From Ochotona curzoniae (taxonomy: Eukaryota; Chordata; Mammalia; Lagomorpha; Ochotonidae), in assembly GCF_017591425.1 (NCBI RefSeq), contig NW_024467120.1:1922001-1986000 (forward strand): a stretch of 64,000 bases of DNA. The letters are read 5' to 3'. The translations under genes were made by a program, and so were the position numbers. Positions 43,132-54,782 of this stretch are shown piece after piece; position 1 is the first letter of the stretch, and each line of letters starts with the position of its first letter. The notes under the pieces were generated by a model. It was not told where the DNA came from. It searched no databases and saw only the letters and a program-made list of their open reading frames with translations.

Positions 43132-45032
43132 CTGTCTTCTGGGGTCCATTGTCCAAGAAGAGGCACATAAGCATTTGAACTTGGGAGAAATAGTAGAACA
43201 CAGAACAGTGAAGAAAAAGGCAAGGTGTGCTCTGGGACAAGATTCATCCCCAGGCAGAGTCAAGCATGAGGAAGGAGAGGGACAGACCCCCCTTTGGCAT
43301 CTTACAATTTTGTGGTTCTCCGGGCAGACCCCAGGAAGCACTGATGATGGAGATTACGCCTCTGAATGAGCTGTGCTTGAAGACTTCTCCGCAGCATGCT
43401 TCATAAACAGAAGGGAGAGCTAACCCTTCTGCAGAAGAAAGAGGAGCATCTTTGGTCCTTTGAGGGTCGCATTCATCATCAAGTGCTCATTGAGCAGCCA
43501 TAGCAGATGGAAAAGTACAGGACAACAATAAGTGACAGTTCAGTTCCTGCTCAGTCACTGATGGAATCTAACTATGGTGAGACTCAGCTTCCTCAGAGAC
43601 TAGGGGCTTCTGCTACGACAAGACGCCTCCATGACAAACACAGTCAGTTATTTGTAGCCCTTCCAACTACTCTCTGCTGCCACTTGGGCCTTGGTAAGTG
43701 CTAGCATGGGGCTGGGATTTGATCCCATGCCTACCCAGTGACACAGTCTGGCTCTTACTCACTGTGTCCCAGCTCTGGTCATATCAAGACTGGCAAGGTT
43801 CTCATCACAGGTGCTTCTTTAGGACCAGGTGTCTCACACACATCCATGACTCAAATCTGCACCAGCACATTGCAGACCAGTTTTCCGAGGGACCAGAAAC
43901 TATGCCCAACATCGCAGGAGAAGGCTCCTGCTATACAACACAATGTCCCATTTTTCACATGCAAATATCCACCTGCACAAGGGTTTTTTTGGTAAATGCC
44001 AACTTCATAGGTACAATCCAGATGCCCACATTTGAAAACTTGACATAGAGAGAAGCACTTGAGCTCTAGTCAGTTACGATAGACCAGGATCATTATTATA
44101 ATTAGTTTCAATGGATGCGTCTGCCATTCAGTAACAATGGCAGATGATTTGGTCTTGCTCCCTCATCTTGTTGTCTCTTTCCCTACTCACCCCTTTGATA
44201 AGCAAAGCCATCCACATCGTGCTTAACCCTCTCTCCACCCGCACCCCTGATGAAAAACCCAGATGTGTGTGACCCATCTGTAGTGCGTGTCACGTTTTTA
44301 GCATCATCTTTATTTTGAGTATGGAGAAAGAGACTCATTAGAGAGAAGAAGTCCACAATGAAATTAGGAAACATTTGATCAGACCATTGTCCCAACACAA
44401 TATGTGCAATGAGAGAAACGCTAGAGCTGGCTGCAAATCTTCCATGTGCGTTCCAGCCCCATCGGTCTGCTCATCACCGATTTCCCCAAGGCTGGCCACA
44501 AAGAGAGCCTGGAAGCTTCTGCAAGTGAGGAGCATGTATAGGGCAGGTAAACCCTCCTTTCCCGTCTGCCTTTCCTCTGAATGGAAACCAGAAATTCTGA
44601 AGTCTGTAGCCATCAGGACACCTGGGCCTTGCCTGCTCAGTCACTCCTCGCTGCCTTGGTAGAAACCACTGCAAGGATGCAGGGCTGGCAAATAACACAA
44701 AACATGTAGCTGCGGGCAGCAGGCCCTTCCCTCAGCTCCCCAACACGTGAGGGGCAGAAGTTTGCTGCCAGGGACGTATGCCAAGGGCTGAATGCACAGA
44801 AGCCATTCTTGGCCTGGGGTTCTGTTTCTGGCATCTCAACTCTTTTATTATTAAGTTGAGCAGAAGGTCAGGAACATCAAGGCTCCAACGTCCCAGTCAT
44901 TGCACTAAAGAGTTTCTCAGTATCCAGGCCAGGCTAATGCCGCACAAGTAGAAATTAAGCACAAAGATGTTAAGGGTAGAGTTTGGATTTCAGAAAGAGA
45001 GGGAAAAAATGCTGTATTCCACAGGCTAAAGA
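43132..45032. other. 1.9-kb unassigned sequence
   Basis: Frames of 91-116 aa on both strands (43698-44698) lack recognisable domains. No repeat family was recognised. Confidence 0.35.
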
Positions 45033-45212
45033 TGGGATTCTAGTCCTGAATTGGTTACTGGCTTTGGGCCACGCAGATGCTTAACCTCACATGTAATAGC
45101 ATTCACAGTGGTTGTCTTATCCCTCAGAAGGTTGTTGTGAAAATGCAACATGAAGATAGTTATTAAAGCAATCTGGAAAATTAAAGCTTCGTATAAATGT
45201 AAAGTGTTAGTT
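45033..45212 (+). mobile_element. MIR SINE fossil
   Basis: It contains 'gattctagtcctgaattggttactggctttgggcc', 'cttatccctcagaaggttgttgtgaaaatg' and 'ttaaagcaatctggaaaa'. Confidence 0.7.
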
Positions 45213-46499
45213 TTATTACTCTCAGGCCCCAGAGCAAATTCTCTGCCATTTGTGGGTTAGAATTCATTCCCCCCATCTGGTGCTAAATCCATAGCTTCTT
45301 CATCTTATGTAAGTAGCATCAGAGACTTGTCCTTCTTAAAAGACATGGAAATCCATTTCTTGGCCCAAGTTACAGCACACAAGATTTAGGATTGCACGTG
45401 GAAACTTAAATAAAAGCAGTGGACGAGATAACTATCCATGCCAGCATTACTGGCTACAAGTTCAAGTTCTGTCAGGCAGTAGGCACTCAACCAGCAATAG
45501 CCAAATATATCGAGGAATGAAAAATGCTCAAAGAAAAAAACCAATTCATTGAAAATTTATTCCACAAACACACTCAATGAATATCTAGTGGGTCCATGCT
45601 TCTGGCTTTTTACCTAATGTACACATTAAGTGAGAACTCCTTTATTCATGAATCAGTTACCCAGCAACTCTGTCTGTGTACGACTTTGTTGAACCAGCAT
45701 TAATAAAAGCCACGGTCCTCACAATTAACTTGTGATTTCAACAAGCTTAACTCCCAACCAATTAATACCAAAATGAATAAGAGGGAAGACATAATAGAAA
45801 GAAGCCTAAAGAAACGAGTGAGAGTGATGGGACAATACAACAAGCACATGAAGGGAAGAAAAACAGGAAACACACTTGTGAGGATCACCCCCATTGTGGC
45901 ATACAAACCCAATTTCTTTTCATTAATGTATTAGTCGTGAAGTGATTAAAAATAACAGCCTTTCCCTAATAACTTGCCATACTTTGCTTGCAATGGAGCC
46001 ATAAGTTAAACACAGAGGACGCACCAGGGATAATTACAGAAACATTTTAATTTGTTATTTCCCACTATCTCTGTACACTTGCTTGTGAGTGCAGTGATTT
46101 CACTCAGTGCTCCTATGTGAAATTTAAAGAGCTTTCCACGACTTCTCTGGTTCTTTTAGACGCATTCTTACGGTCCTGAGCCAGGGACCAGTTTCCTCGC
46201 TGCCCTGCAAAATCCCCAATCAGCTCTGAGTGGATCTGTTGGAGTTCTTCCCCACACTGACTTGAGGGAGTGGGGCAACTGCTTTGACAGAACTTACAAG
46301 ATCCCCTGACTTAGCCTCAGCCTGGAAAACGAACACTGGGTGACGGACACATATATATTGTCCAATGGGTTTCCACACATTCACTTTCTAAATTTACAGA
46401 CATCCATTACCTTTGGTTGCCTTCATACAAACATTCAATTAAGCATCACATACAAGACCTTACATATAGAATAATAAAAATTGTGGATGGGGAGTTAGG
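45213..46499. other. Unassigned, AT-rich, repeat-poor sequence
   Basis: No family was recognised. The 45900-46140 part has several TAAT/ATTA cores and could be conserved non-coding DNA, but I cannot test this. Confidence 0.35.
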
Positions 46500-46837
46500 G
46501 TTTTTAAAAGATTTATTTTATTCATTATGAAGTCCAAGTGACAGAGAGAAAAATGCAGAAGGAATAATAGAGAGATCTCCCAGCTGCCGGTTCACTCCCC
46601 AGAAGGCTTCAATAGCTGAAGCTGAGCTGATTTGAAGCCAGGAGCCTGGAACTTCCTCAGGTCTCCCAAACAGGTGCAGGGGCCAAGGACATGGGCTCTC
46701 CTCCTCTGCTTTCCCAGGCACATTCACAGGGAGGTGGATTAGAAAAAGAGCAAACAGGATTAGAACCAGTGCTCATATGTGATGTTGGCAGTGCAGACGG
46801 CAGATTTACCCCCACTTCATGCCTCAGTGCTGGCTCC
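46500..46837 (-). mobile_element. C-type SINE, older, minus strand
   Basis: Full order visible: 'aaaagatttattttattcatta', 'ggttcactccccagaaggc', 'gaagccaggagcctgg', 'ggtctcccaaacaggtgcagggg', 'gctttcccaggcac' and 'cagtgctggctcc'. Confidence 0.88.
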
Positions 46838-46974
46838 AAGAGCAGTTTTTTAATGAAATAGCCACTCTGGATGCACAAATGCTCATGCACTAAGGAATTT
46901 GAGATAGCTTGGCTTAAAAAAGAACGAGAAAGGAAGGAAGGGAGGAGGGAATGGAAAAAGAAGGAAGGAATGAA

Positions 46975-46975
46975 G

Positions 46976-47037
<62 letters not shown>
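46975..47037 (+). repeat. (GAAA)n microsatellite
   Basis: About 15 uninterrupted GAAA units, preceded by purine-only GGAA-rich text from 46922. Confidence 0.97.
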
Positions 47038-47690
47038 TCCCTATATTTGGAAACATCTGGATTTTTTATGAGATGGTTTCAATTTAAATCCAGATGTTTA
47101 AGATTCTGTCTATAGCCAAAAGTTGGAAAAATAAACCGTGTAGTAAAAGAGTCCTGTTTTTGCTATCATTATATGTCGGTAATCGGACTGCACATGGAAT
47201 TATATATTAGAAATCTGAGTCTAAGACACTGAACTTTTCTGCACTTGGATGAAGCTACTTACGCCTCTGAACTCATTTTCTCCATAAACAAAAAAGAGAT
47301 TTATGTATTGTAGTCTGAGAATTCAATAATGTGAAGTAGCTACTCTTATGGTGGAAAAACTCGTATTTTGTTTGGATTACAAACTATAGAAAAATGCAAT
47401 TTAAGCCAGAGGACTTGTGCTGATCTTACATGTCCCCAGATTTCTTTAATATTCTTTCATTCCAAAAGTGGAGTCTGATTCTCCTTACCCAAAGTGTGTG
47501 CTACATTTATTTAATTATTTATTTCCAGCAAATAGAATGTGAAAGACACGCCAGGGTTTGGCCTCCAACATTAGGACAGACAGGCCTTAGAGTATTTGTC
47601 TTGATGTCTCAGGTCATTTCCTTTGGGAGAAGCCAGCTGCCACCGTGTGAGGACATGCAAGTAGTCCTATTGTAAGAAACTGAGGCCTGG
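47038..47690. other. Unassigned sequence
   Basis: Nothing recognised. Confidence 0.4.
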
Positions 47691-48236
47691 CAGCATCCAT
47701 CCATATACATGAGAGCTGGGTCTGGGGACAGGCTGGACTAGACTGCAGCACCCACCAGCAGGTGCAACAGCCAGGTCTGGGGGCTTGCCTGGTCAGGGTT
47801 CTATAGGGTTGTTTCGACCAGACCGGTGTAACCCGTTGGTAGACATGCAAATCAAGTTTGGGGGATGTGCAGCTTTGGTCACTGCACCACTGGTATATAC
47901 AAAAGCTAAGTCTGGAAAACAGCCTAGTAGGGGCTCACAGGGTCACCTCCACTGGGTCACTATACCTGCTAGTGTACGTGAGAGCTGGGACTGGGGGAAG
48001 CCAGGTCAGACTGCCAATATGCCAGTGCTAGCAGGATTTAGGACTAGGGGATGACCTATTAGTGGTTTTGGAGGGGTCCCCCAACCAGACCAATGCACCT
48101 GCAGATACCTACTGGAGATGGTGATCTGGATCAGTCTGCAATGCACTCTGAGGAACACAAGAACCAGAGTTGGGGGAAGGTTGGGTAGGGTGATCAAGTT
48201 GGAAGTGGGTCCCCTGAATTGCATGAGTCCCTTGGA
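47691..48236 (+). repeat. Degenerate GT-rich tandem array, about 55-80 bp units
   Basis: Roughly eight units each open with 'gcacc/gcagca', followed by 'a.gagagctgggtctgggg' and 'cag.ctggtcagact'. Starts lie near 47691, 47745, 47825, 47884, 47962, 48019, 48095 and 48143. Units are strongly diverged. No coding potential. Confidence 0.65.
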
Positions 48237-48809
48237 CCAACAGGATCCCCGATCCCAGGAAACACACCATGAAAGTGTGATCTGATCATGAAGCACATGT
48301 TGCAGGACCAGGTTACCTCCTCTGCTGATTCCTGTGAAGAAATGTAGAACATACCAGAGACACAGGCAGGTCAGCTGCCTTCTCTAACCCAACAAAAGAC
48401 CTAACATACGTACCTCTTCAAAGGATGGGAAGAAAAGCGACACAACACTTGAGATCAAGAAGGCACCTAGGCCCGTGGACCCTCTGAGACAGACGTGGCC
48501 AAGCAACAGGACTTAGAACTTATACAGAGAGAGCCATAAGGAGCCCTTGTGAGAACAGAAGGAATATGTCACCTCTTCTGCAATGACCATTCGGCACCCT
48601 CCAGGACATTCTTCCCCTGTCTGAGGTCCCTGAGGCGGAGTCAAAGGCACAGCCTCTTCCCCCATCTCCTCTCCTCTTCCTGCTGCAGACATGTGTGTCT
48701 CATCCCTCCTGCCCTCCCTGACCCTCTCTACCCCTACCAGAGGCCCACATGGATCTGTAATCCCCAATTTCCTCATCTCTGTCAAATGAATGGTTAAAAA
48801 AAAAAGAAG
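48237..48809. other. Unassigned sequence
   Basis: The 172-aa minus frame (48513-49031) spans the A-rich tract at 48794-48816 and part of an LTR fossil, so I do not treat it as a gene. Nothing else was recognised. Confidence 0.4.
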
Positions 48810-49099
48810 AAGAAGAATTTGAGGCCTCCAGCCAACAGCCACAGAAGCACACATGCTGCCCATCATATGGGAACAAGGCAGCTTGGAGCAGAACTTCCAG
48901 CTCTGATCAAGCCTTCGGATGCCTGAGATCTGCACTGGCATAGAATCGCAGGCTCCCAAATGGCCCCAAGCCAGAACCACAGGGCTAAGCCAGTTCCTTG
49001 GGCCTATCCCACAGAAACCAAAAGTCAACAAATAGTGGTTGTTTCATCCCACCAAGTGCTAGAGTAATTTGGCACACAATGATAGATAACTAATACAGA
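48810..49099 (+). mobile_element. MLT1-like (ERVL-MaLR) LTR, 3' portion
   Basis: Order seen: 'ggcctccagccaacagcc', 'atcaagccttcggatgcctgagatc', 'ccagaaccacagggctaagccagttcc', 'cccacagaaacc' and 'agtaatttggcacacaatgatagataactaatacag'. This is the usual MLT1 3' end. Confidence 0.75.
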
Positions 49100-49629
49100 C
49101 TGAGTATAATTTTGTACCCTCTCATGAGAATCATCTCTATTCACAGAATCAGTGATTTTTTTTAAAGCAAACACAGACACCTCACTCTGAATTGAAGAAA
49201 AAGAAAACATTTCCAGATTTTACCCTCAAAGTTCTGCTTGAGAAACATCGCTTGAATCCAACCCTTTTCAATCAATAGCTTGTGGAAGATGCTGAGCGTA
49301 CAGGATAAATGCACATACTAACTAAGCTTTAAGTGAGTGGTATTCACACAGATCTGCATTACACTGCACTGGGCTATGTATATGACTTAAACAGTGCTTC
49401 TAAAATGACTTCTGGATGCTTCTCTTACTGGTTCATTTTTATAACGACACCAGTTTGTTTTTAGTCTATTTAGGAATTTCTGCTTAACAAGAAAAACAGA
49501 CACATGTTTATTATGGAGACAAAGATGTGTCTTTTGTGGGAATGAGATAAGAAAATTACACTTAGGGCAGTAAGTAATGTTTGCACAGAGTGGGCAATAG
49601 CGCCACCATGTAACTGTGCAGTTTATGAT
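49100..49629. other. Unassigned sequence
   Basis: Nothing recognised. Confidence 0.4.
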
Positions 49630-49705
49630 CACACGTGCGAATCTCATTTAATCTTCCCAACAGTCCTGCACAGCGGACATCACTTTCCCCATTTTGAATA
49701 CCTGT
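49630..49705 (-). mobile_element. MIR core fragment, minus strand
   Basis: 'aatctcatttaatcttcccaacagtcctgcacagcggacatcactttccccattttg' equals the reverse-complement MIR core. Confidence 0.7.
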
Positions 49706-50016
49706 TGGTGCAAGACCTGCTCATGTGAAGATTGTCCGGGATTCGCCTCTTCTCTCAGGCCACCCTAGATGTCCCCAAGGGAGAAGCACTAACTCCCTCC
49801 TCCCTGCTAAGGAGTGTCCTGCCAGATGAAGTGAGTTCTGTGATGCAGAGACTGCTACAGTTAGGAGAAAGTGAAGGAGAGACAGACAGTCCAGAGGCTG
49901 TGGGGTGAGAGGTGGGAGATCTTACTGTGTTGTGTGGCCAAAAACCTTGTTCAGTTAAGCTGAAATGTGAGAAATTAACAGAATTTGATTTACTTATCTT
50001 TGCCTGTTGCACTGTG

Positions 50017-50017
50017 T

Positions 50018-50105
<88 letters not shown>

Positions 50106-50106
50106 T
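50017..50106 (+). repeat. (CTTT)n microsatellite
   Basis: About 22 uninterrupted units over 90 bp. It is the reverse complement of the (GAAA)n at 46975-47037. Frames through it give only FLSF-type low-complexity peptides. Confidence 0.97.
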
Positions 50107-50999
50107 TTCTTTTCAATACATCCCTTAAAACACTTGGGCTTCAAGGTGGCACATTTGGGAATGTTCATGGGGGCTGGGGCTTAGAATGAATGACCTTCCC
50201 ATGAATCTGAGTCTTCCAATTGAATTAACTATTTCCTCACTGGCCTCTCCACTCATTCATGCATCCAGCAAATTGCAGCTGTTCATACAATGGGCTGCAG
50301 CCACTGTCTCAGGCTGAAAGGTACAAACACTCGTTTTGGAACTCAGCACTGCGAATCAGAGACCTGAATCCAGATCCCTTCAGGCCAGATTGTTCCCCTG
50401 TTTGGAATAAGCAAGCTGGGTGGATTCTTTAATTACCCAAAAACAAACACTCAAGGCTAGAGCAGTGAAAGCACTGTTGGGAGGAGAACAAAAGCCTCCT
50501 CTCGCTGTAAATTTTTACCTAAAGAGCCAAAGCTTTTGTTGGCTTTTCCTATTTTGCTGCTATTCTTTCTGGTTTGTTACGGACTGAGTGGCAGGAATAA
50601 GGCTTTTCTCTCTGTATGAGTCTAGTAGTGGTCTGTGCCAGACCATGTTTGCCACCCTTCAGTCAGGCAGGATCCTAACATCCATAGAGAAGAAAGAACA
50701 CCATGGAAAGTGAACTGTGTAGTCCTGCATATTGTGATATTTAAGGCATGCTTTGGGGCGTTCAAATCCTGGGTTCTAAGATGTGAACTCTATTCGGGAC
50801 ATTCTCACTGTCTTAGCTATGAAATGAGAACTTGGGCCACACCCTTGGGCCAGCTGAAGGAGAAACCAACACATATCCCTCCTCTGATGCAAGAAGCCTG
50901 GGTGCCACTTGACAACTCCACCTATCTGAGAAATCTCTCCTTGCAGAGTTCCTCAAGTACTGCTCTCTTTCAGTCCCCCTCCTCCATGACGAAATGTCC
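50107..50999. other. Unassigned sequence
   Basis: The 143-aa plus frame at 50635-51066 has no recognisable domain and overlaps the start of an L2 fossil. Nothing else was recognised. Confidence 0.35.
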
Positions 51000-51945
51000 C
51001 GCTGCAATTTTCTTTTCTGGCTCTCATTTCCTACTCAAGTTCAACCATCTCAGGATGTTGCTGTGAGCTGTCTGTCCACAACCACATTCCCTGCTCTGCA
51101 GCCCCATCCGGTGTGGGGGCCTTCGCTGCCACCTGTACGGATGACTCCCAGATGTATATCTCTAGCCCTCACCCTTCCCTGGAAGCCGACACTTGCACAT
51201 CCAGTTGTTCCTTGACACGGCACACAACTAGCAGGAATCTCAAAATAAGTATCTAAAAGGAACCCTTGACCTGACCGAATAATATTCCTTCTCCAGTAAC
51301 TTCACCCACTTGATCACTCAACTCAAAATGGGGAGTAGAATTGAATTCCTCCCTTTTCCATCCCATTCATAACAGAAAGTTGAACTGGTTCTAACTCCAA
51401 TAGACATGTATTTCTTTCCTTCCCTACCTCTAACACCAGGGTACAAGCCAGCATTACAAATGTTTCTCAGCTTCCCATGGGGTGAACCCAAGTGGAAAAT
51501 GCACTGAACCCACCTGACCTCCCACACATCCTGGCTCAGCAACACAGCACAGCCTCAGCAGGTTTCCTCTTAGGACCATGAGGCTGATCAAGGGGCTGTG
51601 CTCACTGCTGCGGCCTAGCATTGCCAGAATGAATAGGACCACACGGTCCTAACCCCTGCAAGATTTAAGCTTAACATCCCACTTGTGGATTCTTATGGCT
51701 TCACATTGCATTCTCACAATAGTGAAGTGTAAGTTTAGGCATTGCAAGTTGGGAACTGCCTATCTCACCTGGACTATTGCTATAAACCTTCTTTTGTTAC
51801 CTCTGTTTACATTGCTAAATAGCTTCACTGTTTATTCAACAGTAACAGTAATCTTTTAAGTATGTTTTTATCAAATCATGGCCCTCTCAGGTTAGAATTT
51901 CCCACTGCATTTGGAATACAAGCTAAACTGCTTGAGACTGACATT
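51000..51945 (+). mobile_element. LINE-2 fossil, longer copy
   Basis: Blocks in the L2 order: 'tacggatgactcccagatgtatatctctagccctcacccttcc', 'gaattcctcccttttccatcc', 'ctcacctggactattgctataaacc', 'taacagtaatcttttaag' and 'catttggaatacaagctaaactgc'. It is interrupted by unmatched text in the middle. Confidence 0.6.
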
Positions 51946-51949
51946 ATAA

Positions 51950-52167
51950 CAGTGAGTTAAGTTGTTACTTGTGAAGCCAGCCTTTCTTATGAGCACTGAA
52001 TTGAGTCCTGGCTACAGCAGCTCCCCACTAATGCACCTGGGAAACCTGGGCATGAGGCCCTGCTCAGGGATGGGAGGCCTGGATGGAGTTCCAAGCTCCT
52101 GCCTTTGGCCAGGCCCAGCCCTGGCCAACTCAGTCTTTTGGGATGTAAACCAGTGGATATATCTTTT

Positions 52168-52210
<43 letters not shown>

Positions 52211-52245
52211 CTCTGACTTTCAAATAAATATGTCTTTAAAAAGAA
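51950..52245 (+). mobile_element. C-type SINE with internal (CT)n
   Basis: It contains 'tgagtcctggctacagcagctccccactaatgcacctggg', 'agctcctgcctttggcc', an expanded (CT)n at about 52171-52206, and 'actctgactttcaaataaatatg'. Confidence 0.85.
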
Positions 52246-52881
52246 ATGTTGAAAGTCTCGTCATAATGCAACTCCCTCCTGATCCTCAATCTTATTTCCA
52301 TTTTGTACCATTATGTATTCACTTCTGCCATTTTCTTTTTGGGGAAGGAAAGCCACACACCATAGTAGCACATACTGCTAGTGGGGCAGCAGCGGGTCAT
52401 CTTGTACCACAATTGTAAAAAACAGCAGGGACACTGGAGTCGCTTCAGATTTTCACATAGGACAGGTGGAGCCACCACACAGGATGGATTTCCTCTGAGT
52501 ACCAATAATGTGAGATGCTGCGAGAGCCCAGAAGAGACCCAAGGACAGCAGGCTGCCACTAATGACGCAAGCCTCCTACCTGCCGTCACCTATGGTATTA
52601 ACAGAAATACGACCTCATCACCTGGCGACAAGCACCGCGGACATCCACTTCGGCACCAATAAATCAGAAAGAGCCTCCGTCCTTAGGACTTGGCCACCTC
52701 ATAAGAGAGATGGACAGATAAACAACAACAACAAAAACCCTGCAGCTCAGCCAATAAGTGATCTCTCAAAATTAAATGCTGGAAAAGATGAGGGCTCAAA
52801 AGTGTCACTGAACCATACTCACCCAGGGGCATTGGCCTGCAGACAGGGTCCTCAGGATTATTCCAACCATGCCTGAAGTTG
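52246..52881. other. Unassigned sequence
   Basis: Short frames only. 'accaataaatc' at about 52655-52665 contains a poly(A)-signal-like hexamer but no other LTR or gene signal. Confidence 0.4.
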
Positions 52882-52896
52882 CCTGACAATATTTTA
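52882..52896 (+). repeat. HAL1 target-site duplication, tail side
   Basis: cctgacaatatttta matches cctgaccacatttta at 55945-55959 at 13 of 15 positions. Confidence 0.75.
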
Positions 52897-53190
52897 TTTA
52901 TTTATTTATTTATTTACTTTTACTTCTTTTTATTATTATCATTTTATCGTGCAGTTCCATAGATCGTGGGATTTCCCTTATCCCCTCCCCAATTCCCTCC
53001 CCCGTCACTCAGTTCCCCTATATCATTACTATAGTATAATCCTTCACACACAATCATATGACCATCATGGTGGGCATGGACAATGGCAGAATCCAGCATC
53101 CAATTGTCAAGATACAGTCAACAGTTTCATTGGGAGTCCATTTTTGTCTGGTAGTAGGGATGCATTCCACATTGTACCCTCACATCTGGC

Positions 53191-53438
53191 TATGATAGTC
53201 TCCATTACACAGTTACTATACATCCCCTTAAATGAAGAACCACAATGCAAAATCAACAACAGGGAGAAAAATAGAAATTTACAATGCCATGAATTTAAAT
53301 AACATGCTACTAGATATGATAGTCTCCTGACACAGTTACTATATATCCACTTAAATGAAAAGCCACAAAACATTATCAACAATAGGAAGAAAAAAAAAAA
53401 GAAATTAACAACACCACGAAGTTAAATAGCATGCTACT
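53191..53438 (-). repeat. 124-bp tandem duplication in the HAL1 3'UTR
   Basis: On the plus strand 'tatgatagtctcc...cacagttactata.atcc.cttaaatga' begins at 53191 and again at 53315. Both units end near 'catgctact'. The units are clearly related but diverged. Confidence 0.85.
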
Positions 53439-53799
53439 GAATGACTAATGTGTCACTGAAGAAATGAAAAAGAAAATCAAGAAGCTTGATGCTAATGTAT
53501 GATCTATGAGTCATTGAACAATTTAATCAGAAGAAAGTGTTTGGAAGAGATGAAACCAACAAAAAAAAATCAAAATCCGTGAGATACAGTTTTTGTCGAT
53601 CTTTGCTGGTGAGATATCTCCAACAGGCAACAAATAAATGGGCTTTGTTTTTTAATCAAGTCCACTAATTATGGCATTTAATTAATGAGTTTAAGCTGTT
53701 TACATTCAGGATTAATGAAACAGGTGGTAATTTGGTCCTGTCATTTTAGCAATGGGTTGTTCATTGATTTAGTCTTCTGTTGTTATTTTACTGGGATAT

Positions 53800-54782
53800 T
53801 CTTCACATTTGCCTTTGGTTTTGGTAGGTGCTATTCCTCTTTGTCAGGAGAACATCTCGAAGTATCATTTGTAGGGCAGGTTTGGAAGAGGCAAACTCTT
53901 TCAACTTTTCTTTACTGTGGAAGAATTTCATTTCATTTTCAAAGACAAAAAGGAAACTTCTGCTGGGTATGTTATCCTATGCCGACAATTTTTTGCTCTT
54001 AGAATCTGGAATATGTCACTCCATTCTCTTCTTGCCTGTAGAGTTTCCTGTGAGAGGTCTCCTGTATGTTTAATTGGCATTCTTTTATATGTCAGTTGAT
54101 TTTTTTTCATGTGCACATTTAAGGATCTTTTCCTTATGTTCAATTGAAGAGAGCTTGATGATCATGTGTCATGGTGAAGATCACTTTTGGTCAACAGTGT
54201 TGGGAGTTTTGTGACTCTCCTTGATGTTGTTTCCCAATTCTTTCTTTAGATTAGGGAAATTTTCCCTATTATTTTATTAAATACATTTGTAAACCCAGTT
54301 TCTCTTTCTGCACCTTCTGGGACTCTCGTAACTCTTATTTTTGGTCTTTTAATACTGTCTTTCACTTCTTGAATACTTTTTTTTTTTTTTTTTGGCTTGA
54401 TTCAGCTCTGCTTCCAGCTTTTTGTTTGTTTCCCCCTGGTGACAGGAAATACCTTCTAATTTTAAGATTGTTTTTTCTGCCTCCTTCCATCTATTTTGGA
54501 GACTCTCCACTATACTTTTCATTTGCTCCACTGTATTCTTCATTTCTGATATATCAGTTTTCATTTGATTCATTTCCAGTGTGACATATTCCTTGAATGC
54601 CTGCTTTACATGCTTCTCGTTGTTGATAAGAAGTTTTATAACAAGTGTTTTCAATTCTGTATCTCCCATTTTCTCAATGTCTTCCTCAGTGAACTCTGAG
54701 GTTGTCAAAGGGTTTTGTTCCTTCGCAGGGGGTCTTCTGTAATGTTCATTGTGCCTCTGTCTCTTCTTTTGCTCTTGGTCAT
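53800..54782 (-). pseudogene. HAL1 ORF1 (L1 ORF1-like RNA-binding protein), broken
   Basis: L1-type ORF1 proteins bind element RNA in the cytoplasm. A likely ATG lies at 54780-54782. An N-terminal and coiled-coil stretch is open at 54349-54708 in another frame (heptad-like 'MKNTVEQMKSIVESLQNRW'). It ends just after a 17-A run (plus T-run at about 54377-54393). A separate segment at 53928-54143 keeps the C-terminal domain motif 'ETLQARREW' and 'ITYPAEVSF', matching the L1 ORF1 here. Continuation toward about 53800 shows a KPALQ-type end in a further frame. Several frameshifts separate the pieces and the RRM part is poorly preserved. Confidence 0.8.

Noticed and set aside
47691..48236. Possible CRISPR-like spaced repeats
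   Set aside because: Units are contiguous, diverged and uneven, and the window is mammalian; no spacer structure.
48513..49031. 172-codon minus frame as a candidate gene
   Set aside because: It overlaps an MLT1-like LTR fossil and an A-rich tract; composition is not protein-like.
49755..50189. Open frames with FLSF or KERKKERK repeats
   Set aside because: Products of the (CTTT)n microsatellite read on both strands.
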